From Devosia chinhatensis (lineage in GTDB: Bacteria; Pseudomonadota; Alphaproteobacteria; Rhizobiales; Devosiaceae), in contig NZ_JZEY01000061.1 of assembly GCF_000969445.1 (NCBI RefSeq), forward strand, positions 1 to 64,000: 64,000 bases of DNA, in the 5' to 3' direction. Of this stretch, positions 1 to 7,959 are shown piece by piece. The first letter of the stretch is position 1. Each line of letters starts with the position of its first letter. Below the pieces are notes generated by a model that worked only from the letters and a program-made list of their open reading frames with translations, did no database searches and had not been told where the DNA came from. A program made the position numbers and the translations under genes.

Positions 1-21
1 GCCCAATCCCACACTCCCCGC

Positions 22-312
22 ATGACCCCCGCGCTTATCTCCAATGGCGGCCCGCCGCTTGATGATGATGACAGCCACACCCCGCCCTGGGGCAAAAACG
101 GTATTGGCCGCTACTTCGAATGGGCGCAGGCGAAGAAGAAGGCGTTCGACGCGCCGTTCGATATCGCCAAGCTCCGCGCTCAGCGCGCCGCGCTAATCGG
201 GCTGACCTACGACGAATATGTCCTCGAAATCCTCGAACGCGGGCGCTATCTCAATGCTGGTGACGCGCAACGGATCGCCGAGATCGTGGCGAGGCGCGGA
301 GTCCGGTATTGA
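22..312 (+). CDS. Conserved small hypothetical protein (96 aa)
   Basis: I do not recognise the function. The protein is hydrophilic with no signal peptide or membrane segment. It has a Pro/Asp-rich N-terminus (about residues 1-25), then a mixed helical part with KKKAFDAPFDIAKLRAQRAA and a C-terminal LTYDEYVLEILERGRYL segment that looks like a short helical domain. The first 21 bases of the window show no clear ribosome binding site, so the start could lie elsewhere or outside the window. Base composition matches the neighbours. It is probably a genuine cytosolic small protein, because the reading frame is clean and the residue composition is protein-like. Confidence 0.6.
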   Translation: MTPALISNGGPPLDDDDSHTPPWGKNGIGRYFEWAQAKKKAFDAPFDIAKLRAQRAALIGLTYDEYVLEILERGRYLNAGDAQRIAEIVARRGVRY

Positions 313-420
313 TAGCCACCCCACACCGGGACGATAAGCCAAGCCCTTGGGACGCTGGGGCGCTCTGCCCCGCTGGCGCGCGCTGCGGCCTGTGCTAGAA
401 CCGCTTCGGGAGACACAATC

Positions 421-567
421 ATGACCCAATCGACCAAATCCGAACAGAACCCGCCCAAGATCGAGGCCGAGGACAAGAGCCAGGACGCGCTGCGCGATGC
501 CGAGCTCGACAATGTCGCCGGCGGCTTTGGCGGCCAGGGGCAGCGGAGCCGGACCAAGGGCGCCTGA
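421..567 (+). CDS. 48-aa peptide with double-glycine leader-like motif
   Basis: Short gene starting ATG at 421 behind GGGAGA (about 8 nt spacing) and ending TGA at 565-567. Residues 1-22 are charged and polar (MTQSTKSEQNPPKIEAEDKS). They are followed by LRDAELDNVAGG, which has the shape of the double-glycine leader of class II bacteriocins and related secreted peptides (L-x-D-x-E-L-x-x-V-x-GG). Only 13 residues follow the GG (FGGQGQRSRTKGA), which would be a very small core. No C39 peptidase transporter or modifying enzyme lies in the window. A stable hairpin begins 29 nt after the stop. A non-secreted small protein with a chance GG is the alternative. Confidence 0.55.
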   Translation: MTQSTKSEQNPPKIEAEDKSQDALRDAELDNVAGGFGGQGQRSRTKGA

Positions 568-1039
568 GGCGCCCGCGATCCGGCCTGACATGCAGCCTGC
601 CTCGCCCGGCTCCGGTAGGCCGGGCGGGGCAGGATGCCCTGCCGTGTCCCGGCCCTTGCGCGCAAATCTATCCCCGCTTCGCAACCCGGCTCTATTCTTC
701 CCCCATCCCCGCCAGTTACGCAGCCCGGACGCAGGGTTGGGTGGGGAGGATCGGATGGGGAGGGCGCTCCCCTGCGTGGGTAGAAAATCGGCAGCCGCGC
801 TTGCAATATCAGCGTGCCTGATCCCGGACCCCCTAAGCAAGCCGATGCCGTGACAGGCGGCCTTTGGCCCGTCTCTACCAGTTCGGAGGGGCCAATGGCC
901 GCCTGTTACCGTGTCTGCCCGGCAAAGGCAGAGTGAAAAGCGGAAGCCGCAGGGCTGGCCGCGCTTTTGGCTCGTCCGCTGTCCCCTTTATCCCCGGCCG
1001 GCCGATCGGCGCGACAATGGGGCAAAGGAGATTTGCCCC
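568..1039. other. 472-bp stretch without a convincing gene
   Basis: Apart from the hairpin pair near its left end I see nothing definite. Open frames crossing it on both strands have Pro/Arg/Ala-rich, low-complexity translations typical of high-GC non-coding DNA. The right end holds the ribosome binding site AAAGGAG at 1024-1030 for the next gene. Confidence 0.5.
596..643 (+). promoter_or_regulatory. Two mutually exclusive hairpins downstream of the GG peptide
   Basis: Bases 596-610 pair with 619-633 over 15 bp with one G-U pair and an 8-nt loop. Bases 628-633 can instead pair with 638-643 (GGCAGG/CCTGCC, loop ATGC). No run of T follows either stem, so this is not a standard intrinsic terminator. 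It could stabilise the 3' end of the small mRNA. Confidence 0.35.
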
Positions 1040-1417
1040 ATGCCAGAGAAATCAGGACCGTCCGAAAGCCCCGCCCCGTCCGACCTGCCCCGGCTCGGCC
1101 CCCGCTCCATCAATGCCTATAATCGCCTCGCCCGCGAGCTGGCGGCCTTCAATTACGTGCTGCGCCACACCAAGGCGTCCGGCCCGGTCACGGCCTCGAC
1201 CCTGTTCACGCTCAATGGCCTGATCCTCAGCGCCCGGCGCCTGTTCAGGCGCCATCCCGACATGCCGGTCTTCTTTCCCGTCGATATCGGCCAGCCCATG
1301 ACGCTGACCGATCTCAACATCCTTGTCGCCCGGCTCAATGCGGCGAGCCTGCATTTCGAGGAGCGCTATGCCCATCTCCAGGGCAAGCTCGGCCGCGCGG
1401 TGCGCCGGATCGGCTGA
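1040..1417 (+). CDS. Hypothetical helical protein (125 aa)
   Basis: Function unknown. ATG at 1040 is chosen because AAAGGAG stands 9 nt upstream; the frame is open further upstream but without a binding site. After about 20 Pro/Ser-rich residues the protein is mostly predicted amphipathic helix, including INAYNRLARELAAFNYVL, LNGLILSARRLFRRH and LNILVARLNAASLHFEERY. It has no signal peptide or membrane segment and no cysteines. It stands alone on the strand between a long gap and a secreted SH3-like gene, so context gives no clue. Confidence 0.65.
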   Translation: MPEKSGPSESPAPSDLPRLGPRSINAYNRLARELAAFNYVLRHTKASGPVTASTLFTLNGLILSARRLFRRHPDMPVFFPVDIGQPMTLTDLNILVARLNAASLHFEERYAHLQGKLGRAVRRIG

Positions 1418-1483
1418 GCCGGGCGGTCTTGATGTCGCCACGGCACTGGCCCATCTAGGGAGCTCATCCTTCCGGAGGCTCCC

Positions 1484-1852
1484 ATGCGCGCCCTCACCGC
1501 CCTTGCCCTTGCGGCGCTTGCCAGCGCCGCTCTCCTGACCCCCGCCCAGGCCATGACAATCACCGCCCGCGTCTCGGGCGGCAACATCGCCGTTCATACC
1601 GGCCCCGATGATCGCTTCCCGATTGTCGGGCGCATCGCCGACGGCACTGAAATCCCGATCGATCAGTGCACCCAGACCGATAGCGACAGCCGCCGCGGTT
1701 CCTGGATCGGCGATGCCGGCCACACGCTCTGGCCTTCGGGCGCGAAAACCTTCTGCCGCATTCCCGATTACGGCTGGGTCGCCCGCAACCAGATCGTCGG
1801 AAGGGGCCTCGTCAACGTGACCCCGCCCGATTTCGCCGGTCCGGGCTGGTAG
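1484..1852 (+). CDS. Secreted SH3-like domain protein (122 aa)
   Basis: Residues 1-23 form a typical Sec signal peptide (MRALTALALAALASAALL then a cut after AQA). The mature part reads like a bacterial SH3 (SH3b/SH3_3) fold: NIAVHTGPDDRFPIVGRIADGTEIPI matches the usual 'vRtGPg..y.vig.l..G..v', and YGWVARNQIVGRG matches the closing 'GWv...yl'. An insertion with a Cys pair (ISQC-type Cys and TFC) lies between them. Such domains usually bind cell wall or mediate periplasmic contacts. The ribosome binding site region CCGGAGGC lies just upstream. A second SH3-like secreted protein is encoded at 6288-6782. Confidence 0.75.
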   Translation: MRALTALALAALASAALLTPAQAMTITARVSGGNIAVHTGPDDRFPIVGRIADGTEIPIDQCTQTDSDSRRGSWIGDAGHTLWPSGAKTFCRIPDYGWVARNQIVGRGLVNVTPPDFAGPGW

Positions 1853-1877
1853 CTTCGCTGGCGGTTTGCGCAGCAAA

Positions 1878-1902
1878 TGAAAGGCTCCGGTGGAGCCTTT
1901 CA
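1878..1902. terminator. Terminator between convergent genes
   Basis: Perfect 11-bp stem TGAAAGGCTCC/GGAGCCTTTCA with loop GGT. It lies between the SH3-like gene and the end of hemH. The T-rich flank is short (TTTC), but the symmetry allows use from both sides. Confidence 0.65.
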
Positions 1903-1937
1903 GGCCGAGAAGGCCACAAGAGCTATGCTCGAATGGC

Positions 1938-2960
1938 TCAGAGCCAGCCCGCCAGCTCGCGCCGCACCATGCTCTCGACGAAATCCATCCCCCCCTGGGA
2001 GGCATTGAGGCAAGGGATATAGGCGAATTTCTCGCCCCCGGCCTCGAGGAAGCTCTCGCGCACGCCGATATCGATCTCTTCCAGCGTTTCGATACAGTCC
2101 GAATGGAAGGCCGGCGCCAGGATCGCGACCTTCTTGATCCCCTTGCCGGGCAGCTCTTCCAGCGTCTTGTCGGTATAGGGCTGCAGCCATTCCGTCGGCC
2201 CGAACCGGCTCTGGAACGTCACCATCAGCTTCTCTTTCGGCCAGCCCAGATAGTCCCGCACCAGCCGCGTCGTCTTGTAACACTGGCAGTGATACGGATC
2301 GCCCTTCTGCAGGTAGTCCACCGGCATGCCGTGATAGGACGTGACCACAAGGTCCGGCTCGAAATCCAGCGCCGCCACCCCGTCGCGGATCGAATCGCCC
2401 AGCGCCTTGATGTAATCGGGGCTGTCCGAATAGGCCGGCGCCGTCCGCACCGCCGGCTGCCAGCGCATCTGCTTGAGTGCATCGAAGGCCTTGTCATTGG
2501 CCGTGGCGGTCGTCGTCGCCGAATATTGCGGATAGAGCGGCACGAGCAGGATGCGCTGGCAGCCCGCCGCCTGCATTTTCTCCAGCACCGACTGGGTCGA
2601 GGGATTGCCGTAGCGCATGGCGTAGTCGACCACGATACCCTCGCCCTCAAGGCGCTGTGCTAGATTCTCGGTCTGCTCGCGGGTGATGACGCGCAGCGGG
2701 CTTTCATTGGTCCTTTTGTCCCAGATCTGGGCATAGGCGTGCCCGCTCTTTTGCGGCCGGAACGAAAGGATGACGAGGTTGAGGATCGGCCACCACAGGA
2801 GCTTGTTGGTCTCGATCACCCGCGGATCGGACAAAAATTCCTTGAGATAGCGGCGCACGCTCCAGTAATCGGTCGCGTCCGGTGTTCCCAGGTTGAGCAG
2901 CAGTACCCCGATTTTCTGCTGGGGCACGGGCGGATGGTTGGGAGGCAGGTGTTGGGACAT
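1938..2960 (-). CDS. hemH: Ferrochelatase
   Basis: Inserts Fe(II) into protoporphyrin IX, the last step of protoheme synthesis. At 340 aa it has the usual family length. Visible motifs are the N-terminal KIGVLLLNLGTPD, the SPLRVITREQ segment, VPLYPQYSATTT, the metal and porphyrin site SYHGMP with the catalytic His, GDPYHCQCYKTTRLV, FQSRFGPTEWLQPYTD, and the acidic helix HSDCIETLEEI. Start: ATG at 2960 (MSQHLPPNHPP) gives the family length; the frame is open upstream but the extra residues do not fit. hemF is also in the window (36134-37006), but the two are not linked in one operon. Confidence 0.97.
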   Translation of the reverse strand: MSQHLPPNHPPVPQQKIGVLLLNLGTPDATDYWSVRRYLKEFLSDPRVIETNKLLWWPILNLVILSFRPQKSGHAYAQIWDKRTNESPLRVITREQTENLAQRLEGEGIVVDYAMRYGNPSTQSVLEKMQAAGCQRILLVPLYPQYSATTTATANDKAFDALKQMRWQPAVRTAPAYSDSPDYIKALGDSIRDGVAALDFEPDLVVTSYHGMPVDYLQKGDPYHCQCYKTTRLVRDYLGWPKEKLMVTFQSRFGPTEWLQPYTDKTLEELPGKGIKKVAILAPAFHSDCIETLEEIDIGVRESFLEAGGEKFAYIPCLNASQGGMDFVESMVRRELAGWL

Positions 2961-3042
2961 GGGCGCCAGTTTGGAAATGTTCCAGGTTGCGCGCACCTTA
3001 TCCACTTCCCGTTTGATCGCAAGGCGGCGATGGGTCGCGCTG

Positions 3043-4674
3043 TCAGAGGCTCGCGACGAGGAGCAACAGGCCAAAAGCCAGCACCGACAGCGCACCGAGC
3101 AATTCGGCCCACCAGGTCACCCGCCCGGCCAGGGCACTCTCTCGCCCGCCGATGCGGCTGACCAGCCCCTTTGCCGTCACCGCCAGCGTGGCCAGCGCCG
3201 CAACGGTCAGCGCCGTGCCGATGCTCATCAGCAGCACTGCGGCGATCCCTGCGGCCAGCAGCCCCTGCGACAGCGCAAAGACCAATACGACCAGAGCCCC
3301 CGAACAGGGCCGCAGCCCCACGGCCAGCACCACGCCCAGCTGCTCGCGCCAATCGCCCTTGATGTCCCTGGGGCCAATCGCATGGTGCATATGCTCATGA
3401 TCATGACCGTGATGGTCATGCTGATGATCATGCCCATGGTGGTCATGCCCATGGTGGTCATGGTCATGCTCATGGTGGTCATGCTCATGGGCATGCCCGT
3501 GCTGGTGTCCCCATCCGAAGATTTTGCGCAGCACCAGCCAGAGCCCGAGCAGCGCCACCAGCCCATAGGAGACGACGCCCACCCAGTGGGCCGCCTCCCC
3601 CAGGGCCGTGCTCGTGAGGTTCAGCACCCCCGCCAGCACAAGCACAAACCCAACCGCCACCACGCCCTGCAACAGCGCCGAAAGCGTGCTCAGCGCGATG
3701 CCCTGTCGCAATTGCCGCTCATTGGCCAGCACATAGGAGGAGATCACCACCTTGCCGTGCCCCGGCCCGGCGGCATGGAAAACCCCATAGGCAAAACTCA
3801 GTCCGCCCAGAACCCAGAAGGCCGTCCAGTCGGTCCTCAGCGCGTCGAGGGCGGCGGTCAGCGCCGCGTAGAAATCGCGCTGCTGCGTCTGCAACCAGCC
3901 GAAAAATCCGGTGCGCGGCAGGTTGAGGCCCACTTCGGGCGGCGGCCCGCCAAAGGGCGTCGCCGGTCGGCTCTGTGCCATCTGGTTGACGGCCTCCATC
4001 GCCGTGGCGGCCGGCGGGGCATCCCCGCAGGACAAGACGATCATGCCCTGCGTGCCGCGCATCGCCGCAGCCAGATCGGGCGGCAATTCAAGCACTTCGG
4101 GGCCCAGCGAATAGAGGCGCGCCTCCACATCGGGCGCCATGGGCGTGGGCGGCTCAAGGGTGACCCCACAATCGGGTCCGGCATTGATCAGCCGGGCATC
4201 CGAGACGTCGTCGAAGGCGATTGCCACATAATATTCGGCGTCATAGACGCCCAGCTCGAAGCGGTCGCCGGCTACCTGCGGCTCGACGGCTGCGATGGTG
4301 AAGTCCAGCGTCACCCGGTTGTCGTCATAGCGCATGCGCTGGTCGCCAACGGCGGTGAAGCGCATATCGTCGCCGGCTACGGTATAGAAGCCGAACTCGG
4401 CCAGACCGACCATGTTCTCGTCGGCCAGCTCCTGCATTTCCTCGGGCTCAACGATGCCGTTATTATTGGTGTCCAGCCCCTGCACCATCCAAACGGAAAA
4501 GGCGGTATCGAAGGTCCAGCTGTGATGCAGCGCCGAAACGCGCCCGGCATCGTCAAGGGTGATGTCGACTTCGGCATCGATGAAGATATGCGGATGCGCC
4601 TGCGCAGGCTGGATCAGCCCGAAGCCAGCCAGAGCCAATGCGGCCACACTCGTGCGCCAGCGACGAAAACCCAA
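3043..4674 (-). CDS. DUF1007-nickel/cobalt exporter (NicO/RcnA-type) fusion
   Basis: Likely exports Ni2+/Co2+ or a similar cation. A signal peptide (ending PAQA, about residue 26) precedes a periplasmic DUF1007 domain beginning HPHIFIDAEVDITL. Inside it is an EF-hand-like loop DTNNNGIVEPEE (about residues 68-79). From about residue 270 a NicO permease follows, with FHAAGPGHGKVVISSY, a cytoplasmic His-rich loop of about 44 residues holding about 24 His (about 388-431), and GLRPCSGALVVLVFAL. The start is TTG at 4674, because an in-frame stop stands just upstream and the signal peptide begins there. It lies 12 nt after a LysR gene and may share its transcript. The two domains are often separate neighbouring genes; here they are one. 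Confidence 0.88.
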   Translation of the reverse strand: MGFRRWRTSVAALALAGFGLIQPAQAHPHIFIDAEVDITLDDAGRVSALHHSWTFDTAFSVWMVQGLDTNNNGIVEPEEMQELADENMVGLAEFGFYTVAGDDMRFTAVGDQRMRYDDNRVTLDFTIAAVEPQVAGDRFELGVYDAEYYVAIAFDDVSDARLINAGPDCGVTLEPPTPMAPDVEARLYSLGPEVLELPPDLAAAMRGTQGMIVLSCGDAPPAATAMEAVNQMAQSRPATPFGGPPPEVGLNLPRTGFFGWLQTQQRDFYAALTAALDALRTDWTAFWVLGGLSFAYGVFHAAGPGHGKVVISSYVLANERQLRQGIALSTLSALLQGVVAVGFVLVLAGVLNLTSTALGEAAHWVGVVSYGLVALLGLWLVLRKIFGWGHQHGHAHEHDHHEHDHDHHGHDHHGHDHQHDHHGHDHEHMHHAIGPRDIKGDWREQLGVVLAVGLRPCSGALVVLVFALSQGLLAAGIAAVLLMSIGTALTVAALATLAVTAKGLVSRIGGRESALAGRVTWWAELLGALSVLAFGLLLLVASL

Positions 4675-4686
4675 TATTGGTGGCCC

Positions 4687-5586
4687 CTATGTGATCGGGT
4701 GGACGGCAAACCAGTCCACCAGATGGTCGATCAGCGCCCGCACCTTTCCAGCCAGATGCCGCCGATGCGGATAGACCGCCTGCAGCGTCTGCCCGGTGGG
4801 CAGGAATTCCTTCAGCACGGGCACGAGTTCGCCCCGCGCCACCACTGGGTCAGCCAGATAGGATGGCAACGTGACGAAACCGAGGCCCATCACCGCCGCT
4901 TGCCGTGCCGCGAGGGGCGAATTGACGCGGACCGGACCGTTCACCGGCACCGAAATAGTCTTGCCGTCCTCGGTGAAGCGCCAGTTGGATTGACCCTGCA
5001 GGTTGACGTCGATGATGCAGGGCAGATGGCGCAGATCCTCGGGATGGCTGGGCCGGCCCACCTTTTCCAGCAGATCGGGCGATGCCCCCGTCACCACATG
5101 CATATCCGCGATCTTGCGCGCGATCAGGGATGAATCGGCCATGGTGGAGATGCGCAGGGCGACGTCGATCCCCTCGTCGACGAGGTCAACATAGCGATCC
5201 TCGAGCCGCAGATCGAGCGACACTTTGGGATGCTTCTTGAGATAGTCGAAAATGGCCGGCGACAGCGTCGATTCGCCGAAATTGCGCGGCGCGGAAACCC
5301 GCAGCAACCCACGCGGCTCGGTGGTCTGGTCGCTAATCGTGGCATCGAGGTCGTCAAGCTGCTGCAACAGCCCGGAAGCCTCGCGATAATAGGCTTCTCC
5401 TGCCTCGGTGAGGCTCAGCTTGCGGGTAGTTCGGTTCATCAGGCGGACCCCGAGATAATCCTCGAGGTCGGTCACATATTTGCTGAGCAGTGCCTTGGAG
5501 CGCCCGTGCTGGCGTGCCGCCGCAGAAAAGCCGCCGGCATCGAATACCTGAACGAAGGCGCGGATGCGGGCTATGTCCTGCGTCAT
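4687..5586 (-). CDS. LysR-family transcriptional regulator
   Basis: 299 aa, the normal LysR length. The N-terminal winged HTH is clear: AFVQVFDAGGFSAAARQHGRSK, then LLSKYVTDLEDYLGVRLMNRTTRKLSLTEAG. The effector domain follows from about residue 90 (GLLRVSAPRNFGESTLSPAIFDYLKKHPKVSLDLRLEDRYVD pattern). It belongs to the subgroup often found next to oxidoreductase or transport genes. Here the NicO fusion follows after 12 nt on the same strand, and a MarR-like gene diverges from it, with an AT-richer spacer at 5587-5732 likely to hold both promoters. The inducer is not evident. Confidence 0.93.
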   Translation of the reverse strand: MTQDIARIRAFVQVFDAGGFSAAARQHGRSKALLSKYVTDLEDYLGVRLMNRTTRKLSLTEAGEAYYREASGLLQQLDDLDATISDQTTEPRGLLRVSAPRNFGESTLSPAIFDYLKKHPKVSLDLRLEDRYVDLVDEGIDVALRISTMADSSLIARKIADMHVVTGASPDLLEKVGRPSHPEDLRHLPCIIDVNLQGQSNWRFTEDGKTISVPVNGPVRVNSPLAARQAAVMGLGFVTLPSYLADPVVARGELVPVLKEFLPTGQTLQAVYPHRRHLAGKVRALIDHLVDWFAVHPIT

Positions 5587-5732
5587 GTCATCCCGTACCG
5601 TTGAAGCCGTTCGGGCAACGCATAACTCATCTGCGGAATGTGAACAATAAGTGCACTTGGTCCCTGTTGGATTAACGATAGGATAGGATGCCCAATCGAC
5701 GCAGCCAGGGAGTTCGGACTATTTTCATACCC

Positions 5733-6155
5733 ATGTCCAAACCCTCTTCCCGATCAGCGCTCTATCGGCTCATCGAAGCCGGCCAGCTCGCCCACAAGGC
5801 GGTGCTCGTCCCGCTGCGTGAGAAGGGGCTTGAGCCCGGCGACGATGCAGTGCTGTTCGAACTGGGCCGCGCCGGCACCACGGAAGCCGATCTGGCGGCC
5901 GAGCTGGGCCTGCCCGTCGACATGCTGGCCGACCGTCTTGCCCGGCTGGTCGAGCGGGATCTGGTCACCCGCCAGGCCGTCGGCCCCGAATTGGAGGCCG
6001 GCGTCGCGCTGACCGAACGCGGCGTGCGCATCCGCAACAGCCTGGCCGATCACTGGGCCATGCTCGAAGACGCGTTGATGGGCGAACTCAAGGCCAAGCA
6101 GCGCAAGCGCCTGGGCCAGGTGCTGAGCCGCTTCGTGGACCTTCTGCGCCTCTGA
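5733..6155 (+). CDS. MarR-like winged-helix regulator (140 aa)
   Basis: Short transcription-factor-like protein. The central part resembles a winged helix: DAVLFELGRAGTTEADLAAELGLPVDMLADRLARLVERDLVTRQAVGPE, followed by LTERGVRIRNSLADHWAMLEDALMGELKAKQRKRLGQVLSRFVDLLRL, the long C-terminal helices typical of MarR dimerisation. ATG at 5733 (MSKPSSRSALY) is taken. An in-frame ATG at 5688 with AGGA just upstream would add 15 residues of unlikely sequence. The gene diverges from the LysR gene. Its target is unknown; autoregulation of the shared spacer is plausible. Confidence 0.75.
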   Translation: MSKPSSRSALYRLIEAGQLAHKAVLVPLREKGLEPGDDAVLFELGRAGTTEADLAAELGLPVDMLADRLARLVERDLVTRQAVGPELEAGVALTERGVRIRNSLADHWAMLEDALMGELKAKQRKRLGQVLSRFVDLLRL

Positions 6156-6193
6156 CGCACTCGGAACCGGCTGCGGCGCTGCCCCGTTTCTCC

Positions 6194-6219
6194 TTAACGT
6201 ATCGTTCAGATTAGGTTCA
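6194..6219 (+). promoter_or_regulatory. Direct GTTCA repeat with 11-bp period
   Basis: GTTCA occurs at 6204-6208 and again at 6215-6219, one DNA helical turn apart. It overlaps TTAA-N7-TTCA (6194-6208), a partial match to the CtrA box. Tandem half sites with an 11-bp period are the usual arrangement for OmpR/PhoB-type regulators. The site is about 70 nt upstream of the secreted SH3 protein gene. Confidence 0.3.
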
Positions 6220-6287
6220 TGCGGGATGCGGCTTACTGCTGTCCAAGGCAAGAACGCCAGAACGTATTTGGAAAGGAGCCCCTTCCA

Positions 6288-6782
6288 ATGGCCCTCAAAA
6301 ACAAACTGCTCGCGACCGGCCTCGCCACGCTTGGTATTCTGGTCACCACCATGGCCGCATCGGCCGCTCCAGCGATCGCAACCGGCAACGTCAATGTGCG
6401 CACCGGCCCCGGCACCGGCTATGGCGTCATCGACACCCTGCGCCGCGGCGAACAGGTCGACGTGCAATATTGCCGTGGCTCCTGGTGTTATGTCGAAAAG
6501 CGCGGCCCCGATGGCTGGGTATCGGCCAATTACCTGAACTATGGCGGCCGTCCTGGCTGGGATCGCCCGACCCCGCCGCCTCCGGTCTGGACGCCTCCGC
6601 GTCCGCAGCCCCCGCACTGGACGCCCCCTCGGCCGCAGCCTCCGCATTGGGGCAACCCGCGCCCGCCGCGTCCGCCGCACTGGAACAATCCGCGGCCCCC
6701 GGCCTATCCGGTTCAGCCGGGCAATTCGGGCTCAAGCGTCTGCTTCAACGGTCCGAACGGTTATTTCTGCGTCAATAGCTGA
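6288..6782 (+). CDS. Secreted SH3-domain protein with Pro/Trp-rich tail (164 aa)
   Basis: Signal peptide of about 27 residues (ending ASA before APAIATG). An SH3_3 domain follows at about residues 30-85: GNVNVRTGPGTGYGVIDTLRRGEQVDVQYCRGSWCYVEKRGPDGWVSANYL. Then comes a low-complexity segment of repeated PPRPQPPHW-like units (about 90-145), and a tail with a possible Cys pair (SSVCFNGPNGYFCVNS). ATG at 6288 is chosen because AAAGGAG lies about 10 nt upstream; longer frames lack a signal peptide. It probably acts in the periplasm or at the envelope. The Pro-rich spacer may reach across or bind peptidoglycan. Confidence 0.85.
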   Translation: MALKNKLLATGLATLGILVTTMAASAAPAIATGNVNVRTGPGTGYGVIDTLRRGEQVDVQYCRGSWCYVEKRGPDGWVSANYLNYGGRPGWDRPTPPPPVWTPPRPQPPHWTPPRPQPPHWGNPRPPRPPHWNNPRPPAYPVQPGNSGSSVCFNGPNGYFCVNS

Positions 6783-6790
6783 TCCGACAC

Positions 6791-6819
6791 AGGCGTCGCC
6801 CAAAAGGGCGGCGCCTTTC
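6791..6819. terminator. Terminator between convergent genes
   Basis: Stem 6791-6801 with 6806-6816 (AGGCGTCGCCC/GGGCGGCGCCT, one G-U pair), loop AAAA, then TTTCT. It ends the SH3 gene and abuts the stop of the DMT permease on the other strand. Confidence 0.8.
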
Positions 6820-7758
6820 TCATTCGCGGCCGATGATCGCTTCGGGCACGGGACCGCGCTTGCGTTCCCGCCACATTACCACCAGTCCGGCAGCGACGAT
6901 GATCCCCGCGCCCACGAGCGAGATCGGGTCGATCCAGTGGCCAAACACCACGATGGACAGGATGATCGCCCAGGGCAGCGAGAAATAGTTGAAGGGCTGC
7001 AGCACGCTGGCCGGCGCCATGGTCAGCGCATAGACCATCAATCCATGTCCTCCGCAGGTCGTCGCCATGATGACGCAGACCAGCGCGAAATCGCTCCATG
7101 CCATGGGCTGCCAGAAGAACACGCCCACGCAGGACGATAGAACCAGCCCGACCAAGGCAACATAGGTGAGGCTCGTGGCCGCGCTGTCCACGCCGCTCAC
7201 CTTGCGGGTGATGACGATGTAAAGCGCATAGAGCGTCGCCGAGGCGAGCGCATGAACGACACCCCATTCCAGAGGGATGCCGCCCGGCCGCATGATCACC
7301 AGCGCGCCGACAAATCCGGCGCCGACTGCGGCGAAGCGGAAGATGCCGACCTTTTCGCCGAGAAAGGGGATGGCAAACAGCGTGACCAGCAGCGGATAGA
7401 CGATGACGATGGCCTGCAATTCGCCCAGCGGCACGCTTTGCAGCGCCAGCGCGAAGAACCAGATATCGGCGATCAGCAATACCCCGCGCAGCACCTGCCA
7501 GCCCGGCGCTCGGGACGTCAGGGCGCGGCGCAGGGGCGCCTGCCGTGACACCATGATAAGGGCGAAGAGCGCAAACCCCCAATAGCGCATCATCGTAATC
7601 AGGAAGGGCGAATAATCCTGCACCAGCATCTTGGAAACGGCATCCTGGATGCCGAAAACACCGATGGTGATGATAGTCAGGACAATGGCGCGGCCGATCT
7701 GATCGGAGCGCAGGGAGGCATCGAGGGCGGCCATGCGGAAAATGCTCGGGACAAACAA
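6820..7758 (-). CDS. DMT-superfamily (EamA) permease
   Basis: Inner membrane transporter of the drug/metabolite superfamily. It has two EamA repeats and about 10 hydrophobic helices in 312 aa, beginning ILTIITIGVFGIQDAVSKMLV. Visible family features are the RYWGFALFALIMV helix, LGELQAIVIVYPLLVTLFAIPFLGEKV at the end of the first repeat, and VLQPFNYFSLPWAIILSIVVFGHWIDP at the end of the second. The substrate cannot be read from sequence. An in-frame ATG eight codons downstream (MAALDASL) is an alternative start. It is divergent from the SDR/uvrC genes across about 200 bp. Confidence 0.88.
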   Translation of the reverse strand: MFVPSIFRMAALDASLRSDQIGRAIVLTIITIGVFGIQDAVSKMLVQDYSPFLITMMRYWGFALFALIMVSRQAPLRRALTSRAPGWQVLRGVLLIADIWFFALALQSVPLGELQAIVIVYPLLVTLFAIPFLGEKVGIFRFAAVGAGFVGALVIMRPGGIPLEWGVVHALASATLYALYIVITRKVSGVDSAATSLTYVALVGLVLSSCVGVFFWQPMAWSDFALVCVIMATTCGGHGLMVYALTMAPASVLQPFNYFSLPWAIILSIVVFGHWIDPISLVGAGIIVAAGLVVMWRERKRGPVPEAIIGRE

Positions 7759-7959
7759 ACGCCTTCGGCATCTGGCTGCCAGGCATCAAGAATCCTATAT
7801 CAAGCCTCGGCGCTTCGCCATCGCCCAGATCCGCCGGCGCGGAGTGTTCGCCTGCCGATCTCTCCCCCTGCTGCCAGCCTGTGTCACATATGCGGCATAA
7901 CTCCGCCCCTGGGACGGGCAATATTGAGCCTGTCTCGTTTCCCGCCTAAGGTCGCCACC

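Noticed and set aside
497-853. 118-codon open frame in the gap at 568-1039
   Set aside because: Pro/Ala/Arg-rich translation without binding site; overlaps the better supported double-glycine peptide and strong hairpins.
3387-3513. Short tandem DNA repeat resembling a CRISPR or satellite
   Set aside because: The period comes from codons for His/Asp/Gly in the metal-binding loop of the exporter; spacers are absent.
2893-5133. 746-codon open frame on the plus strand with Met/Val-rich repeats
   Set aside because: It is the antisense of the His-rich NicO loop and the LysR gene; both minus-strand proteins show clear domains, the plus frame none.
6595-6700. Tandem DNA repeat in the SH3 protein gene
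   Set aside because: It encodes the Pro/Trp-rich repeats of the protein tail, so it is explained by the protein.
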